The notes under the pieces were generated by a model. The model did no database searches and was not told the origin of the DNA. It saw only the letters and a list, made by a program, of their open reading frames with translations. Positions 9,443-17,552 of a stretch of 64,000 nucleotides of DNA are shown piece by piece. Source of the DNA: Chitinophagaceae bacterium (GTDB taxonomy: Bacteria > Bacteroidota > Bacteroidia > Chitinophagales > Chitinophagaceae); the NCBI GenBank assembly GCA_016715365.1, contig JADKAM010000004.1, positions 62,001 through 126,000 of the forward strand, read 5' to 3'. The first letter of the stretch is position 1. Every line of letters starts with the position of its first letter. Position numbers and translations under genes: made by a program.

Positions 9443-10255
9443 ATGAGTACAAAGAAAAGAATTTTATTTATTGCAAATGAAATGTCGCCTTATCTGGAAC
9501 TTACTGATTTTGCGGAAATTGTAAATAAACTGGCCGTAAAGTCCAACGACACCGGGATGGAAGTACGCTGCATTATGCCACGCTTTGGTGTAATAAACGA
9601 AAGAAGGCACCGTTTGCATGAGGTTGTTCGCTTATCGGGTATTAATGTAACGATCGACAACGATGACTATCCGCTGATCATTAAAGTTGCGTCTTTACCC
9701 AATGCAAGGCTGCAGATTTACTTTTTGGATAACGATGATTATTTTAAAAGAAAATCAATTTTTACTGATGAAAAGGAAAATTGGTTTGATGATAATGGAT
9801 TAAGAACCGTTTTATTCTGCAAAGGAGCTTTGGAAACTGTTAAGAAATTTGGATGGCCACCGGATATTATTCATTGCAGCGGCTGGATGACCGGGTTAAT
9901 ACCGATGTTTATCAGGAACGCATATAAAAAAGAACCGGTTTTCAGTAACAGCAAGATCATTTACACCATTGGGCAAAATACTTTTAAAGAAAAATTTGAG
10001 AAGGATTTCCTGAAAATGGTCACCATAAATGATTATGTTACCAAAAAAGAACTGGAACCTTTTAAAGATATGAACAACGCGGCTATGTTTGCCGGAGGTG
10101 CCACGTATGCCGACGCTATTACATTTGGTGCCGAAAAAGCAGATAAAAAACTTGTTGAACAATTTTCAAAAGTGAAAGGAAAAAAAGTTTTGAAATTTAA
10201 TGCAGAAAGTGATTTAACAGACTATTTGCAATTGTATTCCGAACTTGCGAAGTAG
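9443..10255 (+). CDS. Glycogen/starch-synthase-like protein, N-terminal domain only
   Basis: A 270-residue protein resembling the first Rossmann domain of GT5 glycogen/starch synthases. RILFIANEMSPYLELTDFAE (residues 5-24) aligns with the synthase start, and the central region keeps DNGLRTVLFCKGALE and PPDIIHCSGWMTGLIPMFI, like the DxxHxHDW region. Two features argue against normal catalysis. The nucleotide-sugar motif KxGGL is replaced by a stretch with no Gly pair, and the C-terminal GT-B domain is absent (full enzymes are about 470-500 residues). Short homologs of this kind are annotated glycogen/starch synthase in related bacteria. The function is therefore uncertain. A DUF4270 gene follows 32 bases downstream on the same strand. 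Confidence 0.7.
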   Translation: MSTKKRILFIANEMSPYLELTDFAEIVNKLAVKSNDTGMEVRCIMPRFGVINERRHRLHEVVRLSGINVTIDNDDYPLIIKVASLPNARLQIYFLDNDDYFKRKSIFTDEKENWFDDNGLRTVLFCKGALETVKKFGWPPDIIHCSGWMTGLIPMFIRNAYKKEPVFSNSKIIYTIGQNTFKEKFEKDFLKMVTINDYVTKKELEPFKDMNNAAMFAGGATYADAITFGAEKADKKLVEQFSKVKGKKVLKFNAESDLTDYLQLYSELAK

Positions 10256-10287
10256 AAAATCTAACCGCATTTCATAAAATTATTATT

Positions 10288-11799
10288 GTGCAAAAACGTA
10301 TTCTTCCCCTGGCAGTAACTGCTGTTTTACTTATTTCAATAATTAGCCTGAACTGTACCAAACTGGACACTACCGATATTGGCAGCGACCAGTTGCCTGT
10401 AGTTGATAATGTGAACACATTTGCTGATACTTTATTTATTAATTCAACGCAGGAAAATTTTTTCAGCGATTCCACTTATATAGGCACATATGATGACTAT
10501 GCTCTTGGAAGTATTCCCAATGATCCGCTTTTTGGGCGTACTACTGCCAATATTTACATGCAGTTGAAACCACCTTTTTACCCCTATTATTGGGGAAATT
10601 CTGGAGATACAATTGTAGGTTTTGATTCAGTAGTACTCTGTTTAAAATATAAAGGTTTTTGGGGAGACAGCCTTGCACCCATCAGCCTGGATGTACGTGA
10701 GGTTAACGATGCTGTATTCGGAAGGTCAAGGGATACAGTTGTTTTAGGAAATACTACCGCTTATAAACCAAATGTTGGGTCCATTTTAGGTTCAGCCTTT
10801 ATTGATGTACGCAAGATGGGCGACACTATTCGTTTAAATAACGGCAGAGATATAGTTATGAACCAAATCCGTATTAAACTTTCGGGTCCCTGGGTTACAG
10901 CGTTGTTTGGCAGAGACAGTATAAAAGCCAATTCAGCAAACAATGCTTTTTACAATGATTCTATTTACCGGAGCTTTTATAATGGTATTGCTGTTATTGC
11001 AAATGGGGCATCGGGAAATGGCCTTTTGTATGCAAGCCTTTCTGATACGGCTACCAAACTGGAAGTTCATTTTAGAAGGAAAAATGGCGGGGCAGTTGAT
11101 TCTGTTTACACTTCTTTAAGGCTTAACCCGGTATTTGGACCAGGCCCTGCAAATGCTCCTATATCCAATACCAGTAATTATATTCAGAGAACAAGGTCCG
11201 GATACCCTGTGAGTAATCCTGTTGCAAGTGAACATTATATACAAACAGCACCCGGTACTTTTGTAAACCTGAATATTCCGGCACTGGCAACTTTATCCAA
11301 TCGTATAATACACCGTGCAGAGATCATTGTAGAACAAATACCAACCAATCCCTTATTGGATGAAACATTTTCGGCTCCAAACTTTCTATTTCTTGATTTA
11401 AAAGATACAACAACAACCACTGCCAAATGGAAACCAATGTATTTTGATCTGAACACTTCTGAAATATATTATCCCGATAACAATGCGATACCATATATCC
11501 CCAGTCAGATAAACTATCAATACTTTGGCGGTTACAGAAGAAGTAAGACCGATCCTTTAACGGGCGGCCTGATGAAATACTACACTTTCAATATTTCCAG
11601 GTATGTGCAGCAGATCGTTACCGAACACACCAGGTCTTACGATATGCGCCTGTATGCTCCCTTTAACCTGAATTATCCGCAATACTCGGGAGCCTATATT
11701 CCTTTTGGCAACAACATTGCTTTTGGCCGGGTAAGAATAGGAAGCGGAACCAACAACAATTACAGGATGAAGTTAAGAATCGTGTGGTCAAAACTTTAA
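10288..11799 (+). CDS. DUF4270 family lipoprotein
   Basis: A 503-residue exported protein starting at GTG. The N-terminus (residues 1-27) has a signal peptide with a lipobox ending at Cys23 (ISLNC). The conserved DUF4270 layout is present: an early acidic segment with a DTLF-type strand, YALGSIPNDPLFGRTTANIY near 69-88, and a C-terminal part with FNISRYVQQIV. The protein is probably anchored in the outer membrane. DUF4270 proteins are widespread in Bacteroidota and have no settled biochemical role. It lies 32 bases downstream of the glycogen-synthase-like gene and is followed by a strong hairpin, suggesting a two-gene transcript. Confidence 0.85.
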   Translation: MQKRILPLAVTAVLLISIISLNCTKLDTTDIGSDQLPVVDNVNTFADTLFINSTQENFFSDSTYIGTYDDYALGSIPNDPLFGRTTANIYMQLKPPFYPYYWGNSGDTIVGFDSVVLCLKYKGFWGDSLAPISLDVREVNDAVFGRSRDTVVLGNTTAYKPNVGSILGSAFIDVRKMGDTIRLNNGRDIVMNQIRIKLSGPWVTALFGRDSIKANSANNAFYNDSIYRSFYNGIAVIANGASGNGLLYASLSDTATKLEVHFRRKNGGAVDSVYTSLRLNPVFGPGPANAPISNTSNYIQRTRSGYPVSNPVASEHYIQTAPGTFVNLNIPALATLSNRIIHRAEIIVEQIPTNPLLDETFSAPNFLFLDLKDTTTTTAKWKPMYFDLNTSEIYYPDNNAIPYIPSQINYQYFGGYRRSKTDPLTGGLMKYYTFNISRYVQQIVTEHTRSYDMRLYAPFNLNYPQYSGAYIPFGNNIAFGRVRIGSGTNNNYRMKLRIVWSKL

Positions 11800-11816
11800 T
11801 TTTATAACAATAGTTA

Positions 11817-11846
11817 AAAGTCCTCCCCATTTTTCGGGAGGACTTT
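11817..11846 (+). terminator. Hairpin terminator after the DUF4270 gene
   Basis: AAAGTCCTCCC (11817-11827) pairs perfectly with GGGAGGACTTT (11836-11846) around an 8-base loop. The T-rich end overlaps the probable -33 box of the metK promoter. Confidence 0.8.
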
Positions 11847-11875
11847 GTTCATTAGCATATACAACCTTATCTTTG
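11844..11875 (+). promoter_or_regulatory. metK promoter
   Basis: TTTG at 11844-11847 and TATCTTTG at 11868-11875 are separated by 20 bases. This fits the Bacteroidota sigma-70 pattern TTTG-N19/20-TAnnTTTG. The leader to the ATG at 11894 would be about 10-15 bases and is A-rich. There is no room for a SAM riboswitch. Confidence 0.72.
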
Positions 11876-11893
11876 CAATCTTAAAAAAAAAAT

Positions 11894-13153
11894 ATGCCAT
11901 ATTTATTTACATCAGAGTCCGTAAGTGAAGGACATCCGGATAAAGTTGCAGACCAGATCAGCGATGCGTTGATCGATAATTTTTTAGCCTTTGATCCGCA
12001 GAGCAAAGTAGCCTGCGAAACGCTGGTAACTACCGGCCAGGTTATACTTGCCGGCGAAGTAAAAAGTAAAGCTTACCTGGATGTACAGGAAATAGCCCGT
12101 GGTGTGATCCGTAAAATTGGGTATACCAAAAGTGAATACATGTTTGAAGCCAATTCATGTGGTATACTTTCTGCTATTCACGAGCAGAGTGGCGATATTA
12201 ACCAGGGTGTTGACCGTAAGAAAAAGGAAGAGCAGGGTGCCGGTGACCAGGGAATGATGTTTGGTTATGCAACCAACGAAACTGATAATTACATGCCTTT
12301 GGCTTTAGACCTGGCACATTTTATATTAATAGAAATGGCTGCGGTTCGCAGGGAAAATAAAGAGATCAAATACCTGCGCCCGGATGCAAAAAGCCAGGTT
12401 ACATTGGAATATGATGATAACAACAGGCCGGTAAGAATTGATGCCATCGTTGTTTCAACACAGCATGATGATTTTGCGAGTGATGACAAGATGCTGGCAA
12501 AAATTAAAAAGGATATCATCAATATTGTGATTCCAAGGGTTAAAGCAAAATATCCAAAATACAATCACCTTTTCAACAACAAAATAAAGTATCACATTAA
12601 CCCAACCGGTAAATTTGTTATTGGTGGTCCTCATGGCGATACCGGCTTAACCGGCCGTAAAATTATTGTAGATACTTACGGTGGTAAAGGTGCACATGGT
12701 GGTGGTGCTTTCAGCGGTAAAGATCCAAGTAAAGTTGACCGCAGTGCTGCCTATGCAACACGCCATATTGCCAAGAATTTAGTGGCAGCTGGATTGTGTG
12801 ATGAAGTGCTGGTGCAGGTTTCGTATGCTATCGGCGTGGCGCAGCCAACCAGTATCAATGTAGTAACTTATGGTACTGCCAAAGTAAATTTAACTGATGG
12901 AGAGATTGCAGAAAAGGTAATGAAAATGCCTTGTTTTGATATGCGTCCTTATTTTATTGAGCAGCGTTTAAAACTGCGTAACCCTATGTACAGCGAAACC
13001 GCTGCATACGGTCACATGGGACGTAAGCATGAAACAGTTGAAAAAATATTTACTTCGCCTGATGGTAAAACAATTAAAAAGAAAGTGGAATTATTTACCT
13101 GGGAGAAACTGGATGCAGTGAAAGATGTGAAGAAAGTATTTGGTTTAAAATAA
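11894..13153 (+). CDS. metK: S-adenosylmethionine synthase
   Basis: A 419-residue methionine adenosyltransferase making SAM from methionine and ATP. The N-terminal TSESVSEGHPDKVADQISDA (residues 6-25) holds the ATP- and Mg-binding His and Asp. GAGDQGMMFGYATNE lies near 116-130. The phosphate-binding GGAFSGKDPSKVDRSAAY, with its Lys and Asp, is near residues 272-289. It is slightly longer than the E. coli enzyme but typical for Bacteroidota. The gene is monocistronic, with its own promoter and terminator. Confidence 0.97.
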   Translation: MPYLFTSESVSEGHPDKVADQISDALIDNFLAFDPQSKVACETLVTTGQVILAGEVKSKAYLDVQEIARGVIRKIGYTKSEYMFEANSCGILSAIHEQSGDINQGVDRKKKEEQGAGDQGMMFGYATNETDNYMPLALDLAHFILIEMAAVRRENKEIKYLRPDAKSQVTLEYDDNNRPVRIDAIVVSTQHDDFASDDKMLAKIKKDIINIVIPRVKAKYPKYNHLFNNKIKYHINPTGKFVIGGPHGDTGLTGRKIIVDTYGGKGAHGGGAFSGKDPSKVDRSAAYATRHIAKNLVAAGLCDEVLVQVSYAIGVAQPTSINVVTYGTAKVNLTDGEIAEKVMKMPCFDMRPYFIEQRLKLRNPMYSETAAYGHMGRKHETVEKIFTSPDGKTIKKKVELFTWEKLDAVKDVKKVFGLK

Positions 13154-13170
13154 AACGATCAAACTCATAT

Positions 13171-13199
13171 AAACCCTCTCCAACCAGAGAGGGTTTTTT
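13171..13199 (+). terminator. metK terminator
   Basis: AAACCCTCTC (13171-13180) pairs with GAGAGGGTTT (13187-13196) around a 6-base loop and runs into a T tract of six. Confidence 0.88.
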
Positions 13200-13236
13200 A
13201 ATACAAAAATCCTTTTAATCCTGTCAATCAACCCAA

Positions 13237-13258
13237 ACCTGCCTGTCGGCAGACAGGT
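13237..13258. repeat. Small imperfect palindrome
   Basis: ACCTGCCTGTCGGCAGACAGGT folds back on itself through the ACCTG/CAGGT ends and CTG/CAG within. It is GC-richer than its surroundings and sits between metK and rlmB, like dispersed intergenic palindromic units. Only one copy is visible in this window. Confidence 0.55.
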
Positions 13259-13282
13259 CCCAATTCATACAGGAATATAACT

Positions 13283-13290
13283 TAAATTTG
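13283..13290 (+). promoter_or_regulatory. -7 promoter box before rlmB
   Basis: TAAATTTG matches TAnnTTTG and ends only four bases before the GTG start at 13295. Transcription from it would give a leaderless or nearly leaderless mRNA. No -33 element is clear. Confidence 0.4.
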
Positions 13291-13294
13291 CATT

Positions 13295-14065
13295 GTGAAA
13301 AATTTCCGTCAGCAACATCAACATCATCGCCCCAAAAAAAGCAGCCTGGTAATTGGCCGAAAAGCAGTTACCGAAGCCATGCAAACCGGTAAACAACTGG
13401 AACGTATTTACCTGCAAACCACGGTACATGGCGAAGCCATTGATGAAATAAAAAAACTGGCAGAGAAAACACAAACGCCCATCAATAAAGTGCCGGTTGA
13501 AAAACTGAATAATTTCAATGTAAGCAATCACGAAGGTTGTGTAGCACTGATTGCCAAAGTGCAGTACCAGGATCTGCAGGATGTAATTTCCTTTGTGGTA
13601 GAAAAAGGCGAAGTGCCGTTGTTTTTAATTTTAGATGGTGTTACTGATATTAGAAATATTGGCGGTATTGCCCGCAGTGCTTATTGCTTTGGTGTTCATG
13701 CCATCATCATACCCGATAAAGGCGTTGGTGCCTTGAATGAAGATGCTGTACTAACTTCTGCCGGTGCATTGGAAGAAATTGCTGTATGCCGTGTAAACAG
13801 CCTGATGAAAACCGTTGACGACCTGCACATGAATGGCATTAAAGTTTTCGCCAGCGAAATGAAAGCTGCTAAAAAAACTTACGACTGTAATTTTGCCGAA
13901 CCCTGCGCCATTGTAATGGGAGGAGAGGAGAAGGGAATTTACCCGGCACTTTTAAAGATATGCGATGATAAATTTCAAATACCCATGACCGGCGATTTTG
14001 ATTCACTGAATGTATCGGTGGCCACGGGTATTATTTTGTATGAGGCGGTGAAGCAGCGAAAATGA
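13295..14065 (+). CDS. rlmB: 23S rRNA (guanosine-2'-O-)-methyltransferase RlmB-like
   Basis: A 256-residue SPOUT/TrmH-family methyltransferase. It has a substrate-binding N-terminal domain starting VIGRKAVTEAMQTG (residues 20-33) and a catalytic C-terminal domain. SPOUT motifs are LDGVTDIRNIGGIARSAYCF (about 115-134, motif 1 with the Asn-Gly pair), CAIVMGGEEKGIYPALL near 203-219 and SLNVSVATGIILYEA near 236-250, which form the SAM-binding knot. The start is GTG at 13295; the next in-frame ATG would remove the first 28 residues, including most of the conserved VIGRKAVTEAM segment. G2251 specificity is inferred from family membership; other TrmH-like targets are possible. Confidence 0.88.
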   Translation: MKNFRQQHQHHRPKKSSLVIGRKAVTEAMQTGKQLERIYLQTTVHGEAIDEIKKLAEKTQTPINKVPVEKLNNFNVSNHEGCVALIAKVQYQDLQDVISFVVEKGEVPLFLILDGVTDIRNIGGIARSAYCFGVHAIIIPDKGVGALNEDAVLTSAGALEEIAVCRVNSLMKTVDDLHMNGIKVFASEMKAAKKTYDCNFAEPCAIVMGGEEKGIYPALLKICDDKFQIPMTGDFDSLNVSVATGIILYEAVKQRK

Positions 14066-14150
14066 AAGTTAAATACAGAGATCTGATATAGCTTTTTACC
14101 ATTTAAATGCTGCTATCTTCCCTTTTGTTTTCAGAAATGCTTTTTATTGC

Positions 14151-14678
14151 TTAACCAATAACATTTTCTAAAACGGGAACAAAATAACCATACACACTCA
14201 AGGAATAACCGATCCTGTATATAATGGCATCTTTATCTCTAACCTGAATTTTAACGTTAACTCCCGATAAAACATCAGCTGACCTTATATTTCCGGAATC
14301 AATTATCGAAACTCCTTTTTTATTTATTCCAAAATTCCAGGCTCCAAAACCAGCATTTACGGAATTGTTCTCATCAAATTGCGAATTAACGGTTCCATAA
14401 GTTACCCACTGCAAAGGTATAAATTCATATTTTACAGCACGGGGTGGGAGCGGAGGCAAATTCGCCTGAACCCGTTGCATAATGATATCCCATCCCATTT
14501 CAGTGTTGCTGATGTCAAGCTGATCATTTCTCCAGGTCTGGTTTTCATGTCCTTTAAAATTCTCAATAATAGCTATGCCCGAAAAGCTAATTTGAAAATT
14601 ATTGGTAAGTGGTGAAATCCAGAATGCAGGGGCCGGTAAAATCATGTAATGTTTTGATTCTATTTTTATTGGTGTCAT
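14151..14678 (-). CDS. Hypothetical protein
   Basis: A 175-residue protein I do not recognise. It has no signal peptide or membrane segment. The sequence is rich in aromatic and beta-prone residues (KYEFIPLQWVTYG, AGFGAWNFGINKKG, GYSLSVYGYFVPVLENVIG), suggesting a compact beta protein. It starts at ATG 14678. The next gene upstream on the same strand ends at 14755, so they may be co-transcribed. Confidence 0.6.
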   Translation of the reverse strand: MTPIKIESKHYMILPAPAFWISPLTNNFQISFSGIAIIENFKGHENQTWRNDQLDISNTEMGWDIIMQRVQANLPPLPPRAVKYEFIPLQWVTYGTVNSQFDENNSVNAGFGAWNFGINKKGVSIIDSGNIRSADVLSGVNVKIQVRDKDAIIYRIGYSLSVYGYFVPVLENVIG

Positions 14679-14754
14679 GATTATTATGTTTTTATTTTTT
14701 TGCCTACTCTGTTTAAGGTTTTCGGCAATCCCTTTTTATATTTTGAAGAATAAT

Positions 14755-15234
14755 CTATTTGCCCAGCGGTATCTGTAAAGTGATACCTACAATATCCTTA
14801 CTCACATTAGCCGGCACACCAAAACCTGTTTTCTGGCTGCTCACCATTGCTTTTGCTTTATGTTTATAAGTAGTTGCCATAATCATAAATGGTATGCTTG
14901 TAATACCAGAAACTGCACCGACCAGGAACAATGCTGCAGCTGCGTCTTCATTACTACTGTTGTAATAGTTGCTATTATTGGTTGCTAATAATAAACCAGC
15001 TCCAGAAGCAATTAATCCAGCACCAAGCGTAGACCAGCCTACAATACGATAGTTTTTACTTCTGCGCATGTAAAAATCATAATCCTTATCAGGGCTGCTG
15101 TAATTGTGTGCAGAAAAGGAAACAGGTTTACCGGTACTTAAACTGTTTGTTGCAATAAACTGACTCTGTAGCTGAGCTTTTGATTCCATATTAATGAGGA
15201 AAATTATGCCCAGCATTAAAATTGACTTTTTCAT
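14755..15234 (-). CDS. Hypothetical exported or membrane protein
   Basis: A 159-residue protein with a signal peptide (MKKSILMLGIIFLINMESKA, cleavage before QLQ) and two further hydrophobic stretches, at about residues 66-87 (WSTLGAGLIASGAGLLLA) and 103-127. A YNSSNEDAAA linker lies between them. No known domain is recognised. A possible -7 box, TAGTTTTG, lies at 15282-15275 on the minus strand. It faces away from the tandem regulator genes. Confidence 0.62.
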   Translation of the reverse strand: MKKSILMLGIIFLINMESKAQLQSQFIATNSLSTGKPVSFSAHNYSSPDKDYDFYMRRSKNYRIVGWSTLGAGLIASGAGLLLATNNSNYYNSSNEDAAAALFLVGAVSGITSIPFMIMATTYKHKAKAMVSSQKTGFGVPANVSKDIVGITLQIPLGK

Positions 15235-15274
15235 AATTTGTTGATTTAGTTTTTTAAAAACTTGATTGATAGTT

Positions 15275-15282
15275 CAAAACTA
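15275..15282 (-). promoter_or_regulatory. Possible -7 box for the 14755-15234 gene
   Basis: TAGTTTTG on the minus strand matches TAnnTTTG, about 40 bases before the ATG at 15234. There is no supporting -33 box. Confidence 0.3.
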
Positions 15283-15473
15283 AATAGCCCAAAACCGGAT
15301 TGCTAATTGATAAATACGTGGGTTGTTCAGAAATCAGTAATTGCAACTTTTTACTACCAGTTTGAGGTATTTTTTGTTTTTTTTTGCAAAAAATGCAAAC
15401 TGTATTTTGTAGATTGGGGATTAATGCCATAAATCAGGTGGCAGATTTACAGTTTTTACCAAAACTTTTCTGA

Positions 15474-16475
15474 ATGGAATCCAGTGATACACAATTGCGG
15501 TTCTTCCAGCATATTAAATCGTTGTTACCGCCTAATATCTCGTTTGTAGATGAAATTGCTGAGGTATTGAACATCAGTAATGACAGTGCCTATCGCCGTA
15601 TAAGGGCCGATAAACCTATCAGTTTTGAGGAATTGAAGAAATTATGTGTAAAGTATAAAGTGTCACTCGACCAGTTTTTGAACCTGCAAAGCGATGCTTT
15701 TATTTTTACGGGCAAACTGGACAATGATGTAAATTTTGGATTTACAAACTGGCTGGAAGAAGTATATAAACAATATGCAGTTATCGATCATTTTGAGAAA
15801 AAGCATATTTATTTTCTTTGCAAGGATTTTACATTCATCCTACACTGTCAGATACCCGAACTGGCGGCATTTAAATACTTTGTATGGATGCGGAGTTTTT
15901 TGGATTTCCGTGCCGATAAAGGCGAAAAATTCTCTTTTAATTATCCCGGCTTTGAGGTTCACAACAAAATAGGATTGGGTATTGTAGACATATACAACCG
16001 TATTCCTACTACAGAAATATTAAATGCAGAAGGTGTAAATACCACGCTGATGCAGATTTTGTATTACTACGAAGCAGGTGGACTTGTTTCTTACGACCAG
16101 GCACTGCTTTTGTGCGATAAACTGGAAGAACTGGTTAATCATTTAGAAAGCCAGGCAGAACAGGGAGTTAAATTTAAGATAGGAGAAAAGCCAACAACCT
16201 TTTCAGTAGCTTACCAGCTTTTTAATAATGAACTTATTATGGGTGATAATACATTACTGGCCCAACTGGGCGATATGAAAGTTACTTTCTTAAATCACAG
16301 CTTTATGCATTTTATTGGCACCAGGGACGAAGCATTTAATAAGGCAATGTATAATTACCTGAATAATATTATGCAGAAGTCAACGCTTATAAGTGCAAGC
16401 AATGAAAGAGAAAGGGTGCGTTTTTTTAACCGCCTGAGGGCAGAAATTCACCGGGCTAAAGCCAAACTGATATGA
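15474..16475 (+). CDS. Helix-turn-helix protein, copy 1 of a tandem pair
   Basis: A 333-residue protein. Residues about 20-70 form a lambda-repressor-like helix-turn-helix (EIAEVLNISNDSAYRRIRAD, then PISFEELKKLCVKYKVSLDQ), resembling BetR/XRE-type DNA-binding domains. The remaining 260 residues are an uncharacterised, mostly helical domain with conserved points IPELAAFKYF, NHLESQAEQGVKFKIGE and TRDEAFNKAMYNYL. It is a probable transcription factor with a sensory or oligomerisation domain; the ligand is unknown. It is followed after 43 bases by a paralog of the same length and layout. Confidence 0.72.
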   Translation: MESSDTQLRFFQHIKSLLPPNISFVDEIAEVLNISNDSAYRRIRADKPISFEELKKLCVKYKVSLDQFLNLQSDAFIFTGKLDNDVNFGFTNWLEEVYKQYAVIDHFEKKHIYFLCKDFTFILHCQIPELAAFKYFVWMRSFLDFRADKGEKFSFNYPGFEVHNKIGLGIVDIYNRIPTTEILNAEGVNTTLMQILYYYEAGGLVSYDQALLLCDKLEELVNHLESQAEQGVKFKIGEKPTTFSVAYQLFNNELIMGDNTLLAQLGDMKVTFLNHSFMHFIGTRDEAFNKAMYNYLNNIMQKSTLISASNERERVRFFNRLRAEIHRAKAKLI

Positions 16476-16518
16476 TATTTACAGAGTGTATTATATTTAA
16501 GCAAAACATAAATGACTG

Positions 16519-17523
16519 ATGGAAATGAATAATGTGCAGGTCTTGCTTTTTCAGCATATAAAGGCTTTACTGCCACCGCAATTATCAGTTGTAGAGGAAA
16601 TTGCGGGCGTATTAGAAATAAGTACTGATAGTGCATACCGGCGCATCAGGGGAGAAAAACCCATTAGCTTTGAAGACCTGCAAAAACTATGTACACGTTA
16701 TCTGATATCAGTTGACCGGTTTTTAAACATAAAAAGTAATGGCTTTCTTTTTAGCGGAAACCTTAGCCAAACTGCAGTAGATTTTGTGGATGTTTACCTG
16801 AATAATATGATGCAGCAATTTGAATACATGCGTACCCACGATCACCGGCATATTTATTTTCTTCCAAATGACATACCTCCGTTTTTGTATTTTCAAATTC
16901 CCGAACTGGCTGCTTTTACATTTTTTTATTACAAAAAAAGCCTGTTGCATTTCGAGGAAATGAATAATCAGAAGTTCTCTGTAAAAAATATTGATACGGC
17001 ACATGCAAAAATGGGCATAAAAGTGCAGGGTAGCTTTAACCGGATTGCATCTACCGAAATATGGGGAATTGATACCGTGAATAGTATTTTAAGGCACATT
17101 TCTTTTTACAAAGACACCAATGTTTTTGAATCGAAGGATGATATTGTTTTTTTGTATGATAAACTGCAGGTATTGATGAACCACCTGGAAAAACAGGCAG
17201 AGCTAGGTCTTAAGTTCAACATTGGGGAATCTCCGGATAAAAATGCAGCAGCTTACAATATGTATCATAACGACCTCATCAGCGGCGATAATTGCGCCCT
17301 GGCTGAGATAGGGGATAAGAAGGTTACTTACATTAATCATAACCTGATCAATTTTATGTACACCCGTGATGAAGATTTTAATAATTATACACTCGATACT
17401 TTTCAGAATGCGATCCGCAAATCAACACAAATAAGCCTGATTGGTGAGAAAGCAAGAGCTAAATTTTTTGCCGGTATCCGAAAAAAAATACATGAACAAA
17501 AGGGAATGCTTAAAGATTATTGA
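16519..17523 (+). CDS. Helix-turn-helix protein, copy 2 of a tandem pair
   Basis: A 334-residue paralog of the preceding gene. By eye the proteins match at roughly 40-45 percent overall and more strongly in the DNA-binding segment (EIAGVLEISTDSAYRRIRGE, PISFEDLQKLC). IPELAAFTFF, MNHLEKQAELGLKFNIGE and YTRDEDFNN are conserved at matching positions in the C-terminal domain. It probably arose by tandem duplication followed by divergence. An HMG-CoA-lyase-type gene begins 29 bases downstream, but a -7 box in between suggests separate transcription. Confidence 0.72.
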   Translation: MEMNNVQVLLFQHIKALLPPQLSVVEEIAGVLEISTDSAYRRIRGEKPISFEDLQKLCTRYLISVDRFLNIKSNGFLFSGNLSQTAVDFVDVYLNNMMQQFEYMRTHDHRHIYFLPNDIPPFLYFQIPELAAFTFFYYKKSLLHFEEMNNQKFSVKNIDTAHAKMGIKVQGSFNRIASTEIWGIDTVNSILRHISFYKDTNVFESKDDIVFLYDKLQVLMNHLEKQAELGLKFNIGESPDKNAAAYNMYHNDLISGDNCALAEIGDKKVTYINHNLINFMYTRDEDFNNYTLDTFQNAIRKSTQISLIGEKARAKFFAGIRKKIHEQKGMLKDY

Positions 17524-17527
17524 TCAG

Positions 17528-17535
17528 TAACTTTG
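17528..17535 (+). promoter_or_regulatory. -7 box before the HMG-CoA-lyase-type gene
   Basis: TAACTTTG matches TAnnTTTG, 17 bases before the ATG at 17553. The -33 element is not obvious. Confidence 0.4.
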
Positions 17536-17552
17536 TTTTCTAATATTTAAGA

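Noticed and set aside
11847..11893. Possible SAM riboswitch before metK
   Set aside because: The leader is only about 10-15 bases after the predicted start, with no conserved riboswitch helices.
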